NCBI RefSeq assembly: GCF_016458825.1
Contig: NZ_CP066744.1
Coordinates: 2,105,868-2,169,867, forward strand
From: Miniphocaeibacter halophilus
GTDB taxonomy: Bacteria > Bacillota > Clostridia > Tissierellales > Peptoniphilaceae
Length of the DNA: 64,000 bases
Direction: 5' to 3'
The translations under genes and the position numbers were made by a program. The notes beneath the pieces are model-generated. The model worked only from the letters and a program-made list of their open reading frames with translations. It made no database searches and had not been told where the DNA came from. Positions 52,086 to 61,753 of this stretch are shown one piece after another. Each line of letters begins with the position of its first letter. Position 1 is the first letter of the stretch.

Positions 52086-54055
52086 TACTGAACTGTCACC
52101 GTATTATAGTATTCACCAGCTATAAAAATATCATATTTCCCAACTGGAACATTTGATATATCAATATCTATGTTTTTCCCTTCATTTGTATTATGTCGTT
52201 TCTTATATATGGTGTTTCCATCTTTGCTAGTTATTCTAACATCAAAAGCACCTTCCATAATATCGGAAGTATTTATTGAAAATGTTGCATTTGTCGTTGA
52301 ATTGTTTTCTTCTGCTTCTGTTGGTGTTTCCTCTGGTCCAAGACTTACAGTTAAAACAACTTTTTGTCCCTGTTGAACCTCTGTGTCAGGGCTAATACTT
52401 TGCTTTATTACCCTGTCTACCTCTACATTGTCACTATATTCTTTATTGTAGCTTACAACTAATCCCAATTCATTTAATATACTGGTAGCTCTATCTACAG
52501 TAAAGCCTGTTACATCTTGCATTTTTGGATTCTTAGGTTTTACTCCCTTAGATACTACTATGGTTACAGTAGAGCCTGGTGCAACAACAGCCCCTTCTTC
52601 TGGCTCCTGACTTATTACAATACCATTAGGAACTGTATCACTATATTGATCTTGAACAGCACCTCTTTTTAATCCTAACCTATTAATTTCAGCAATAGCT
52701 GCTTCTCTAGTCAAATCTTTTAAATTAGTAACTGTTACTTCTTCTTCTCCTGAACTAATTGAAACTTTAATAGTTGTACCCTTCTTAATTTCAGTCCCTG
52801 CTGCAGGATCTTGATTTATTATTTTACCTTCTTCAGAATTATCTTCACCATCTGATTCTACTATTTCTAATCCTAAATCATATTCTTCATATTCTTCTTT
52901 TAAGAGCTCTTCAGCCTCACTATAAGTATAGTCTAGTAGATTTGGAGCTTTTACCTTATCTTTTCCAAATAATTTTAGCTCTCCATTAAAAGCTTTAACA
53001 GCAACTACTGCAACAACAATAACCAATAATGCTAGAATAATTGGTAAAATATAAGTTTTGAAAAATTTTCCTTTTTCCTTTTCTTTTTTCTTAGGATGTT
53101 TTTCTTCCTCATCCTCTTCTTTAGGCATATTGTAAATTGCTTTTGTGTCTTTTTTATCTTCAATATCTTCATCTTTAATTACGCCGATTCTTTCAGTTTT
53201 TTCTAAATCATCATTGTAATTTGCTTTGTAGTTCCTATAATTTAATAATGCAATTTTTATTTCTGTAGCATTTTCAAATCGGTCACCAGGATTTTTTTCC
53301 ATAGCCTTTATAATAATTTCATTTAAGCCATCAGGAATTGAATTGTTTATACTTTTTGGATCAATTAATGGATCTTGTATATGTTTTAAGGCTATTCCTA
53401 CTGCATTTTCTGCATCAAAAGGTACCTTTCCCGTAGCCATTTCATACAAGACCACTCCTAAAGAATAAATGTCTGATTTTTCATCAATAAATTTACCCTT
53501 TGCCTGTTCAGGTGAAATGTAATGTACAGTTCCCAAAACAGTTGAAGTATAAGTAATTGTAGCTGATGATGAAATTCTTGCAATACCAAAATCCGTAACT
53601 TTTGCTATATTATCACTATTTATTAATATATTGTGAGGCTTAATATCTCTATGGATAACACCATTTTTATGTGCTGCTTCAATTGCTGCAGCTATTTGGA
53701 AACCAATATTAGCAATATATTCAGGCTCTAATGCACCTTTTTCATTAATAATATCCTTAAGTGTTTTTCCATCTATATATTCCATTACAATATAGTTGTA
53801 TTTTTTATTGTCAATTGTTGAACTACCAACATCATATACAGAAACAATATTTTGATGAGATAAACTTGCAGCTGATTGTGCTTCCATTGCAAATTTTTTC
53901 AAAAACTCCTCATCATCCATAAATTCATTTTTTAATACTTTGACTGCAACATATCTATTAAGTAAAGTGTCCTTGGCTTTATAAACTATAGCCATTCCAC
54001 CTATTCCAACGTTTTCTTCAATTACATATCTATTTCCAAGAGTTAAGCCTATCAT
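52085..54055 (-). CDS. prkC: PASTA-domain Ser/Thr protein kinase (PrkC/Stk1)
   Basis: Membrane kinase that senses peptidoglycan fragments or lipid II and phosphorylates cell-wall and division proteins. The cytoplasmic kinase (about residues 10-270) shows GIGGMAIVYKA, AVKVLK, VIHRDIKPHNIL, VTDFGIARI and GTVHYISPEQA. An acidic/basic linker comes next, then one membrane helix (TYILPIILALLVIVVAVVAV, about 335-355). Three PASTA repeats follow (about 368-435, 436-503, 505-573), and after them a Thr/Asn-rich linker and a small C-terminal beta-rich domain of about 75 residues. It overlaps the phosphatase gene by 4 bases. Confidence 0.95.
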   Translation of the reverse strand: MIGLTLGNRYVIEENVGIGGMAIVYKAKDTLLNRYVAVKVLKNEFMDDEEFLKKFAMEAQSAASLSHQNIVSVYDVGSSTIDNKKYNYIVMEYIDGKTLKDIINEKGALEPEYIANIGFQIAAAIEAAHKNGVIHRDIKPHNILINSDNIAKVTDFGIARISSSATITYTSTVLGTVHYISPEQAKGKFIDEKSDIYSLGVVLYEMATGKVPFDAENAVGIALKHIQDPLIDPKSINNSIPDGLNEIIIKAMEKNPGDRFENATEIKIALLNYRNYKANYNDDLEKTERIGVIKDEDIEDKKDTKAIYNMPKEEDEEEKHPKKKEKEKGKFFKTYILPIILALLVIVVAVVAVKAFNGELKLFGKDKVKAPNLLDYTYSEAEELLKEEYEEYDLGLEIVESDGEDNSEEGKIINQDPAAGTEIKKGTTIKVSISSGEEEVTVTNLKDLTREAAIAEINRLGLKRGAVQDQYSDTVPNGIVISQEPEEGAVVAPGSTVTIVVSKGVKPKNPKMQDVTGFTVDRATSILNELGLVVSYNKEYSDNVEVDRVIKQSISPDTEVQQGQKVVLTVSLGPEETPTEAEENNSTTNATFSINTSDIMEGAFDVRITSKDGNTIYKKRHNTNEGKNIDIDISNVPVGKYDIFIAGEYYNTVTVQ

Positions 54056-54786
54056 TTAGCTACCTCCTCTTTTATAAATAAGGAAATAGTAATATTATCA
54101 TTTCCGCCATTTTTTAAACTTTCATCAATTAACTTATTGACCTTATCTTCTATTGTAATTTTTTCTTTTAAGATTTCTTCTATTTCATGATCTTCCAACA
54201 TGGTATTTAAACCGTCTGTACAAAGTAAAACCGCATCGTTTTCCTCTATATCAATTGCTATCATTTCAGGTTCAACACTTTCTTCAGATCCTAAACTTCT
54301 TGTAATTACATTTCTTTGAATATAAGTTCTGGCTTCTTCTTCAGTAATAGTTCCATTACTTAATAAATCATTTACTAAAGAATGATCTTTTGACAACTGT
54401 CTAAAACCATATTGATTTAAAAAATAAGCTCTACTATCTCCTACATTTAAAATATACAGAGAATTGTCTTTAATTAATGCTACTACAATGGTTGTTCCCA
54501 TATTTAACAATTCCTCATTATTATGAGATTCATCATATATAATACTATTTGAATAGGATACACAGTCTTTTAGTAAATCTAAATAATTATCATATTTTTC
54601 ATAATTTTCTTTAAAAAAATACACGAAGGATTTTACTGCAAGTTCTGATGCTATTTCGCCTGCATTATGTCCTCCCATTCCATCTGCAACAACCATAAGA
54701 GTCATATCATCAACTATATAGTTATCGTAATAATCTTCATTTAATTTCCGCTGCAGTCCTATATCTGTACTAGAGTATAATTGCAC
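54052..54786 (-). CDS. prpC: PP2C phosphatase PrpC/Stp1
   Basis: Removes phosphate from PrkC and its targets. The 244 residues show SDIGLQRKLNEDYYD, VVADGMGGHNAGE, LNVGDSRAYFL, SLGSEESVEPE, LLCTDGLNTML and GGNDNITISLF, the full set of PPM metal-binding motifs. It is translationally coupled to prkC (ATGA overlap), and the kinase/phosphatase pair is conserved across Gram-positive bacteria. A second, more diverged PP2C is present at 17.5-18.4 kb. Confidence 0.96.
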   Translation of the reverse strand: MQLYSSTDIGLQRKLNEDYYDNYIVDDMTLMVVADGMGGHNAGEIASELAVKSFVYFFKENYEKYDNYLDLLKDCVSYSNSIIYDESHNNEELLNMGTTIVVALIKDNSLYILNVGDSRAYFLNQYGFRQLSKDHSLVNDLLSNGTITEEEARTYIQRNVITRSLGSEESVEPEMIAIDIEENDAVLLCTDGLNTMLEDHEIEEILKEKITIEDKVNKLIDESLKNGGNDNITISLFIKEEVAK

Positions 54787-54798
54787 TTCATCACGTCC

Positions 54799-55833
54799 TT
54801 AATTAAAATTATGGGCTGCTCTTAATTGTCCACAAGCACCGTCTATATCTTGCCCTAAGCTAGTTCTTATAGTAGTGGTAATACCGAAGTCATCTAAATA
54901 TGATTTAAACTTATTTATTGACTCCTTGTTTGAACTATTTTTATTGAATTCCTTAATCTTATTTAAAGGTATTAAGTTTACATGACAGTTAAGTCCTCTT
55001 AAAATCCTTCTTAATTCTTTGGCATGGATATAACTATCATTTTCACCTTCAATTAAAGTATATTCAAAACTAATTCTTCTTCCAGTTTTTTGAAAATAAT
55101 ATTTTGTAGCCTTTATAATATCTCCTATAGAATATCTGTTACCTATTGGCATTATTTGTTTTCTCTCATTATCAAATGGATTATGTAGAGAAATAGTAAT
55201 ATTAATAGGTAAGTTTTCATCTGCAAGCTCATATATTTTAGGTACAATTCCACATGTTGACAAAGTAATGTTTCTTATACTAATATTGTATCCCTTCTTG
55301 TTTGAAATTAACCTAATAAATTTTATTACATTATCATAATTGTCAAGTGGCTCACCTATACCCATTAGAACAATATTGCTAATTCTTTTACCTACATCTT
55401 TTTGAATTAGGTAAATTTGATTTAGAAGTTCTGATGGTTCTAAATTTCTAACAAATTTTTGTTTTGTGGAAGCACAGAAAGTACATCCCATTTTACAGCC
55501 AACTTGTGAAGAAATACAAATTGTATTGTGAGAACTGTATTCCATATAAACTGATTCAATAATATTACCATCATTTAATTTTATTAAATATTTCCTTGTC
55601 TTGTCTAATTTAGATTTAAATACTTTAAAAATTTCACTTTTATTTATATTGCCATAATCTTCTAATTTAAGTTTTAATTCCTTTGAAATATTAGTAAATT
55701 CATCTAAATCAAAATAATTCTTATTATGCAGACCAACAAATAATTGTTCTGCTCTAAATTTTTTTTCATCTATGGATACAAAAAAATCTTCCAATTCCTT
55801 TAATTCCATATTATTATAACTAATTTTTTTCAT
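54799..55833 (-). CDS. rlmN: Dual-specificity RNA methyltransferase RlmN
   Basis: Radical-SAM enzyme that methylates C2 of adenine 2503 in 23S rRNA and A37 of some tRNAs. The 344 residues show the iron-sulfur site CKMGCTFCASTKQKFVRNL, ISSQVG before it, LMGIGEPLDNYDNV, STCGIVP, and the C-terminal Cys needed for the methyl transfer in DIDGACGQL. It is in the conserved order rsmB-rlmN-prpC. Confidence 0.96.
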   Translation of the reverse strand: MKKISYNNMELKELEDFFVSIDEKKFRAEQLFVGLHNKNYFDLDEFTNISKELKLKLEDYGNINKSEIFKVFKSKLDKTRKYLIKLNDGNIIESVYMEYSSHNTICISSQVGCKMGCTFCASTKQKFVRNLEPSELLNQIYLIQKDVGKRISNIVLMGIGEPLDNYDNVIKFIRLISNKKGYNISIRNITLSTCGIVPKIYELADENLPINITISLHNPFDNERKQIMPIGNRYSIGDIIKATKYYFQKTGRRISFEYTLIEGENDSYIHAKELRRILRGLNCHVNLIPLNKIKEFNKNSSNKESINKFKSYLDDFGITTTIRTSLGQDIDGACGQLRAAHNFN

Positions 55834-55864
55834 ATTAATCCTTACCTATTATACCATAATCTAC

Positions 55865-57166
55865 TTATCTTTTTATGAATTTACTCATAAAAAAGCCGTT
55901 ATTTCCAAATTCATAAGGCATAAGTTTAATATAGTCAAGTTCTTTATTTTTAAAATCAATTTTGGATATTTCAACATTTGAAATATTGTCCAAGATCCAT
56001 TTTATTTGGTTTTCATTTTCATCTTCAAAAATACTACATGTACTATAAACCAAGAATCCACCTTTTTTTAGGTACTTAAACCCATTTTCAACTATTTTCC
56101 TTTGAATATCAATTAATTCTCTAATCTGTTCTTTTGTTCTGTATAGTTTTATTTCTGGTTTTCTTGAAACTATACCGGAACCGGAACAAGGTGCATCTAT
56201 TAATATAAAGTCAAATTTTTCATAGTATTTTGAAATATATTTTGTAGCATCAAAACTAATCGTTTTTATGTTTTTACATCCTAATCTCTTTATGTTTTCA
56301 TGAATTTTTTCTAACTTTTTAGAATATAGATCGTTTGCTAAAATACTTCCTGTATTTTCCATGATTTCAGATAAATGGCAGGTTTTACTTCCCGGTGCTG
56401 CACATAAATCCAAAACTCGCGAATTTTTTTTAGGATTTAACACATCTGATACTAAAATACTTCCTCCATCTTGAACAGTAAATAAGCCATTTTTAAAATA
56501 ATCTGAATTTAAAATAGCTCCGGGGTTTTCAATTATTAAGGAATTATTTAAAAAAGGATGATCTTTATACAAAACTCCATTTTCATCAAATATTTTTTTA
56601 ACTTCAACTATATTGCTTTTCAATTTATTTATTCTAATAATAAATTCTTGTTTAGCATTATAGGACTTTAAAATTTTTATTAAAGTTTTTCTTGAATAAT
56701 CCTTACTTAAAATATCATAAAAATCTTTTGATAGGGAAAATTCCGTTTGAATTCGTAATTCCCTGTCCTTGATTTTTTTTAAATATTTTTCCTCGTCACC
56801 TTTTTCTATATCCCTTAGTATAGCATTTAACAAATTTTTATATCCATTTAATTTAAAATATTCTGCAGTTTCCAATGCTTCATTTACTATAGCATACTTA
56901 GGTATATTATCTAAAAAAAGAATTTGAAAAATACTTATTCTAAAAATTTCTTCTATTTTTGGTGGTAGTTTTCTATTTGGTTTATCCAGTTTAGAAAACA
57001 AGATATAATCCAATAGTATTTTATTTTCAACAACGCCATAAACTAATTCTCTAATAAAATTTGTATTTAAATTTTTATTTCTTATAGAATTAATTAATTC
57101 ATTTGAATAACCTGATTGTGTATTAACTTTTTCTAAAATTATAACTGATTCTATTCTTTCATTCAT
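55865..57166 (-). CDS. rsmB: 16S rRNA (cytosine-967 C5)-methyltransferase RsmB
   Basis: Modifies C967 of 16S rRNA. The 433 residues have a NusB-like N-terminal domain (about 1-140, LVYGVVENKILLDYIL) and a Rossmann methyltransferase domain with VLDLCAAPGSKTCHL, LIDAPCSGSGIV (one catalytic Cys) and YSTCSIFEDENENQI (the second). It follows fmt and the YugP gene and precedes rlmN, as in Bacillus apart from the inserted YugP gene. Confidence 0.95.
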   Translation of the reverse strand: MNERIESVIILEKVNTQSGYSNELINSIRNKNLNTNFIRELVYGVVENKILLDYILFSKLDKPNRKLPPKIEEIFRISIFQILFLDNIPKYAIVNEALETAEYFKLNGYKNLLNAILRDIEKGDEEKYLKKIKDRELRIQTEFSLSKDFYDILSKDYSRKTLIKILKSYNAKQEFIIRINKLKSNIVEVKKIFDENGVLYKDHPFLNNSLIIENPGAILNSDYFKNGLFTVQDGGSILVSDVLNPKKNSRVLDLCAAPGSKTCHLSEIMENTGSILANDLYSKKLEKIHENIKRLGCKNIKTISFDATKYISKYYEKFDFILIDAPCSGSGIVSRKPEIKLYRTKEQIRELIDIQRKIVENGFKYLKKGGFLVYSTCSIFEDENENQIKWILDNISNVEISKIDFKNKELDYIKLMPYEFGNNGFFMSKFIKR

Positions 57167-57174
57167 AATAAAAA

Positions 57175-57195
57175 AAGGGATTTAATCAATCCCTT
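57175..57195 (-). terminator. Terminator after the YugP gene
   Basis: AAGGGATT and AATCCCTT form a stem with a short loop. On the minus strand a run of seven T follows. It overlaps the YugP-type gene end and lies just before rsmB. Confidence 0.7.
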
Positions 57196-57892
57196 AATCT
57201 CTTCTCCTTGTATTTGAAATTAAACGTATTAATTGTGTTATTGCCACTAATGTTGATGCAATATATGTTAAAGCAGCGGCTTTTAAAACAGATTTTCCAT
57301 TATCTATTTCTCTTTCTTCCAATATTCCATAATCCTCTAATTGAATTAAGGCTCTTTTACTAGCATTTATTTCTACCGGTAATGTTACAATCTGAAATAA
57401 TACTGCTACCATGAAAACAGCAATTCCAATTTGCACCAGCATAAATAGATTTGCTAAAAATCCCACTAATATCAAAATAAAAACATACCTTGAAGCAAAA
57501 TTAACTGCTGGCACTAAAGCAGATCTAATTCTTAAAGGCATATATTCTTCCTTGTCTTGTATTGCATGACCAACTTCATGAGCTGCAACACTAATAGCAG
57601 CAATAGATGAATTATTGTAAACATTTTGTGATAATTTAATTACTTTTTTTGAAGGATCGTAATGATCTGTTAAATTACCTGAAACAGGTAAAACTTCAAC
57701 ATCATTTAATCCATTTCTATCTAGGATAAACCTCGCTACTTCTTTTCCGGTAAATCCCTTTTTGGAAGGAATTTTACTATTTTCTTTAAATGAACTATTT
57801 ATTTTATGTTGGGCATACATTGCTAATATAATTGCAAATAATACTAACAAATAACTCCAATCAAAATTATAATAAAAATTATATCCGTACAT
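57194..57892 (-). CDS. YugP-family zinc metallopeptidase (membrane)
   Basis: A 232-residue integral membrane protein of the Zn-peptidase family represented by Bacillus YugP. The N-terminal helix (SYLLVLFAIILAMYAQHKIN) is followed by the soluble region with DHYDPSKKVIKLSQNVYN and the zinc motif AAHEVGHAIQD, then three further hydrophobic segments. The exact substrate is unknown; membrane protein quality control is likely for this class. It is inserted between fmt and rsmB, with a 2-base gap to fmt, and has its own terminator. Confidence 0.88.
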   Translation of the reverse strand: MYGYNFYYNFDWSYLLVLFAIILAMYAQHKINSSFKENSKIPSKKGFTGKEVARFILDRNGLNDVEVLPVSGNLTDHYDPSKKVIKLSQNVYNNSSIAAISVAAHEVGHAIQDKEEYMPLRIRSALVPAVNFASRYVFILILVGFLANLFMLVQIGIAVFMVAVLFQIVTLPVEINASKRALIQLEDYGILEEREIDNGKSVLKAAALTYIASTLVAITQLIRLISNTRRRD

Positions 57893-57894
57893 AT

Positions 57895-58830
57895 CTATCC
57901 CTCTAATATAATATTAGTTTTAAATTCATTTCCCTTTAAAAAGTCTTTTACATACATAGCTTTTTTATTAGGAAATTGAATCTTATTTAAAACTACATAA
58001 CCACCATTTACAGCTATTTTAATGCCTTCATCGGCTACCTTTACCACCTTGCCAAATTCATTGTCATGATTTTCTTTAATTATATTCATTTCATGAATTT
58101 TGACAATTTTATTGTCATAGTTAAAATAAAATCCCGGCCATGGGTACATTCCTCTAAATTTATTGTATAAATCTTTAATATTATCAGCCCAATTAATCTT
58201 GCCCATTGACTTTTTTAGCATACCTCTGTATACAGCTATTTTTTCATTTTGTTTAACCCGATTATTATAATAATAGTCAAAATTATTAACTACTTCAACA
58301 AGGGATTTTGCCCCAATAATTTTTAATCTATCATGTAGTTGTTCAGCATTTTCATTTTCGTCTATAGGAGTATTTTCAATTTTTAAAATGTCTCCGGAAT
58401 CAAGTTCCTTCTCAACTAACATAATAGTTGTACCAGTTTCTTTTTCACCTTCAATTATAGCCCAATTTATAGGTGCAGCACCTCTGTATTTAGGAAGTAC
58501 GGAAGAATGTAGGTTTATAATCCTATCTTTAAATCGAGTTAATAATCTATCCCCTATTATTTGTCCATATGCAACAACTACTAATAAATCAGGGTTAAGT
58601 TCCTTTAAAGTCTCGTAAACCTCATCTGAATTAATATTTTCCGGTGTAATACATTCTAAATTGTTTTCTATTGCATATTGTTTTACCGGAGTAGGGGTAA
58701 ATTTTCCCCTACTCCTTTTTTTGTCCTTCTGACTAATTACTAAATCCACAGAAATATTTTTATCTTCATTTAATTTTCTTAATGATTCCACAGCAAAATC
58801 CGGTGTTCCTAAGAAAACTATTTTAATCAT
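57895..58830 (-). CDS. fmt: Methionyl-tRNA formyltransferase
   Basis: Formylates Met-tRNA(fMet) with 10-formyl-THF to make the initiator tRNA. The 311 residues show IVFLGTPDFAVESLRKL, YGQII, NLHSSVLPKYRGAAPINWAI with the catalytic Asn-His, EKELDSGDIL, and a C-terminal OB-fold tRNA-binding domain (MYPWPGFYF). It overlaps def by 4 bases. Its product is later deformylated by that enzyme. The cyclohydrolase question in FolD bears on its cofactor supply. Confidence 0.96.
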   Translation of the reverse strand: MIKIVFLGTPDFAVESLRKLNEDKNISVDLVISQKDKKRSRGKFTPTPVKQYAIENNLECITPENINSDEVYETLKELNPDLLVVVAYGQIIGDRLLTRFKDRIINLHSSVLPKYRGAAPINWAIIEGEKETGTTIMLVEKELDSGDILKIENTPIDENENAEQLHDRLKIIGAKSLVEVVNNFDYYYNNRVKQNEKIAVYRGMLKKSMGKINWADNIKDLYNKFRGMYPWPGFYFNYDNKIVKIHEMNIIKENHDNEFGKVVKVADEGIKIAVNGGYVVLNKIQFPNKKAMYVKDFLKGNEFKTNIILEG

Positions 58831-59351
58831 TCATTTTCACCATTTTCTTCTTCTAATATTTCTTCTTCTAACATTCCTTCTTTTTCTAGCATTTCTTCAT
58901 CTACTTCTATTTTCTTATCTATATAAAGTATTCCTTCTAAATGATCCAGTTCATGACTTATACAAACGGCCTTATATCCATCACATTTCATAGTGCGTTT
59001 TTCTCCTTTTTCATCAAGATACTCAACAGTTAATTCCTTTGGTCTTTGGACATAACCAGATTCATCTGGAACCGATAAACAACCTTCAATATTTATTTGT
59101 GTTTCATCGCTTTCTTCTATTATTTTAGGATTTATCATCATCAATAATCCTTCTTCATCTCTCATATCTACCACTACTACTCTTCTTAAGACACCTACTT
59201 GTGGAGCAGCCAATCCTAACCCCTCTGCTTCATATAAAGTATCTTTCATATCATCAAGAAGTTCCAATATTCTTTCATTAATTTCAGAAACTTCCCTAGA
59301 TTTTTTTCTTAGTAATGGATCTCCTTCTATTCTAATTTGTCTAATTGCCAT
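58827..59351 (-). CDS. def: Peptide deformylase
   Basis: Metalloenzyme that removes the N-formyl group from new proteins. The three motifs are GLGLAAPQVGV (about residue 43), EGCLSVPDE and HELDHLEG. The 174 residues include a Glu-rich tail (about the last 20), which goes beyond the usual C-terminus. It is followed by fmt with a 4-base overlap, preserving the def-fmt pair. Confidence 0.95.
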   Translation of the reverse strand: MAIRQIRIEGDPLLRKKSREVSEINERILELLDDMKDTLYEAEGLGLAAPQVGVLRRVVVVDMRDEEGLLMMINPKIIEESDETQINIEGCLSVPDESGYVQRPKELTVEYLDEKGEKRTMKCDGYKAVCISHELDHLEGILYIDKKIEVDEEMLEKEGMLEEEILEEENGENE

Positions 59352-59359
59352 ATTGCCTC

Positions 59360-61753
59360 CTAAAAAAATGATATAGGATTAACAGTTATACTTAATTTAA
59401 ATCCTGTTAAATTAATCTTATATTCATCTTCAATTAACACTCTTTTTATTATTTTTAGAAAATCCAAGTCATTTTTTTCAAATTTAAAATGAATATCAAA
59501 TCTAAAAAAATCATTAATTCTATTTACAGGACTAGGATTCGGTCCAATAATTTCTATATTCTTTAATTTTTCTTTCTTAATATTATTTTGAATATACCTA
59601 AGTATTTCAAAAAGCTTTAATCTTGTTTGCGTTCTATTTTTACCCGATACCTTTATATTTAATAATTTGTAAAAAGGAGGATATTTAAATCTTTTTCGAT
59701 ATTCTATTTCTAAATTATAAAATGATTCATAATCATGATTTTTACTTGCCATAATTGAATAATGGCCCGGTTTATATGTTTGTATAAACACATTACCAGT
59801 ACTTTCTCCTCTTCCTGCTCTTCCCGCTACTTGGGTTAGTAACTGAAATGTTTTTTCCGAGGATTTATAATCTCCAACATTTAAACTAATATCCGCTGCA
59901 ACTATTCCAACTAAGGTTACATCTTTAAAATCAAATCCCTTAGTTATCATTTGTGTTCCAATTAGAATATCAATCTCCTTGTTTTTCATTTTGTTATATA
60001 AATTAGTATAGGTGTTTTTACCTGTATTTGTATCTCCATCTATTCTGTATATATTTGCATCTGGAAATAATTTTCTACACTCTTCTTCCAGCTTTTCTGT
60101 ACCTGCTCCAAACTCTTTAATATACCTACTTCCACAATTAGGACAAATATTAGGTTTATATTTTGTTCTACCACAGTGATGACAGACTAGCCTATTACTT
60201 CTTTTATGATAAGTCATTGAAACATCACAATGTTGACACATTTCCACATAACCACATCTTCTACAAAAAATATAGGAAGTATGTCCTCTTTTATTCAAAA
60301 ATAAAATACTTTGATTACCTAAAGATAAATTCTCTTCAAGAGCTTCTTTAAGTTTGGAACTAAAAATTGAAGTATTGCCAGCTTTTAATTCCTCCCTCAT
60401 ATCTACTATATTTACTTTTGGTAAAGAAGAATTTGTTGCCCTATTCATTATTGTAAATAAATTATAGTAACCCTCTTTAGCTTTGTAATAGGATTCAATA
60501 CTGGGTGTAGCTGATCCTAGGACTAGTTTTGCATTATTTTGTCTAGTTCTATATTCAGCAACTTCAATAGTATTATATTTAGGATTTTTTTCACTATAAT
60601 AACTAGTGTCATGTTCCTCATCTATTATTAAAAGACCTAAGTTTTTTACTGGTGCAAAAACAGCTGACCTTGCACCAACTACAATCTTATAATCACCATT
60701 TTCAATTTGTTGCCATTGCTCTAATTTTTCTGTAGGTGTTAACTTAGAATGAAGTACAGCTACTTGATTTGGAAATCTACCAGAAAACCGTTCGATTGTC
60801 TGTGGTGTTAAGGAAATTTCCGGTACTAGGATTATTACAGACTTGTTTTCTTTTAAAATTTGTTCAGTTAAATGTAAATATATTTCCGTTTTCCCACTAC
60901 CTGTAACACCATGAATTAAATTAAAATTATTTTCACTTTTTAAAATCTTATTAAATATTTCTTTCTGCTCATTATTTAAGGTAATTTTTTTATAAATTTC
61001 ATTTTCTTCGATTACTTTACCATAACTAACTTCTTCTATTTTTATTATAGCCTCTTTTTTCTCTAAGGTTTTTAAAACACTAGATGATGTGGAGGTGTTC
61101 TTCAATAACTTTTTTATTTCTGTTTTTCCATTATTTTTTAAATAATCGATTATTTTAATTTGAGATTTTGCATTTTTTCTAATACTTTTTAACTTAAAAT
61201 TCTTATTATATTCATAAAAGTAAGTTTTCCTTTCTTTTATGGAATTTTTAATAATATATTTAGTTTTTAGAATATTATTTTCCAATAATTCAGTAATATT
61301 TAAATTAGGATATTTTTTTTGAATATCCTCATAGGATCTAGGTTTTATAAAAAAATTATAAGTTTCCCCATCTAAATCATTAATAGAATTTTCATTTACA
61401 AAATAAACTTCCTCCAAATCTTTCCAGTTTCCTGGAGGTAGAACCGTTTGAAAAGCAGAAGAAAAATCTGACAAATACCTATCTCTCATATAAAAAGCCA
61501 ATTCTATTAAATCAGTTGTAACTATTGGGTTTTTATCTACTATTTTATAAATATATTTTAATTCAAATTTAAAATTAACCTCATCTAAAATATTTACTAT
61601 AATACCCAGTCGTTTTTTATTACCTTTTCCAAAAGGAACAATTACTCTTTTTCCAATTTTCACATCATGTTTGTATTGCTCGTCAACTTTATAGGTGTAT
61701 ATTCTATCTGTTACTCTGGTCTTATTTTCAAGAACAATTTCTACATAAATCAT
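59360..61753 (-). CDS. priA: Primosomal helicase PriA
   Basis: Restarts stalled replication by loading the replicative helicase. The 797 residues have an N-terminal DNA-binding domain, then HGVTGSGKTEIYL (Walker A), IDEEHDTSYY, GSATPSIESY, an inserted zinc-binding block with eight Cys in CRRCGYVEMCQHCDVSMTYH and CHHCG...CPNCGS, and late helicase motifs (QMITKGFDF, QVAGRAGRG). The coaBC TAA stop is directly followed by the priA ATG, so translation is coupled. Confidence 0.96.
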   Translation of the reverse strand: MIYVEIVLENKTRVTDRIYTYKVDEQYKHDVKIGKRVIVPFGKGNKKRLGIIVNILDEVNFKFELKYIYKIVDKNPIVTTDLIELAFYMRDRYLSDFSSAFQTVLPPGNWKDLEEVYFVNENSINDLDGETYNFFIKPRSYEDIQKKYPNLNITELLENNILKTKYIIKNSIKERKTYFYEYNKNFKLKSIRKNAKSQIKIIDYLKNNGKTEIKKLLKNTSTSSSVLKTLEKKEAIIKIEEVSYGKVIEENEIYKKITLNNEQKEIFNKILKSENNFNLIHGVTGSGKTEIYLHLTEQILKENKSVIILVPEISLTPQTIERFSGRFPNQVAVLHSKLTPTEKLEQWQQIENGDYKIVVGARSAVFAPVKNLGLLIIDEEHDTSYYSEKNPKYNTIEVAEYRTRQNNAKLVLGSATPSIESYYKAKEGYYNLFTIMNRATNSSLPKVNIVDMREELKAGNTSIFSSKLKEALEENLSLGNQSILFLNKRGHTSYIFCRRCGYVEMCQHCDVSMTYHKRSNRLVCHHCGRTKYKPNICPNCGSRYIKEFGAGTEKLEEECRKLFPDANIYRIDGDTNTGKNTYTNLYNKMKNKEIDILIGTQMITKGFDFKDVTLVGIVAADISLNVGDYKSSEKTFQLLTQVAGRAGRGESTGNVFIQTYKPGHYSIMASKNHDYESFYNLEIEYRKRFKYPPFYKLLNIKVSGKNRTQTRLKLFEILRYIQNNIKKEKLKNIEIIGPNPSPVNRINDFFRFDIHFKFEKNDLDFLKIIKRVLIEDEYKINLTGFKLSITVNPISFF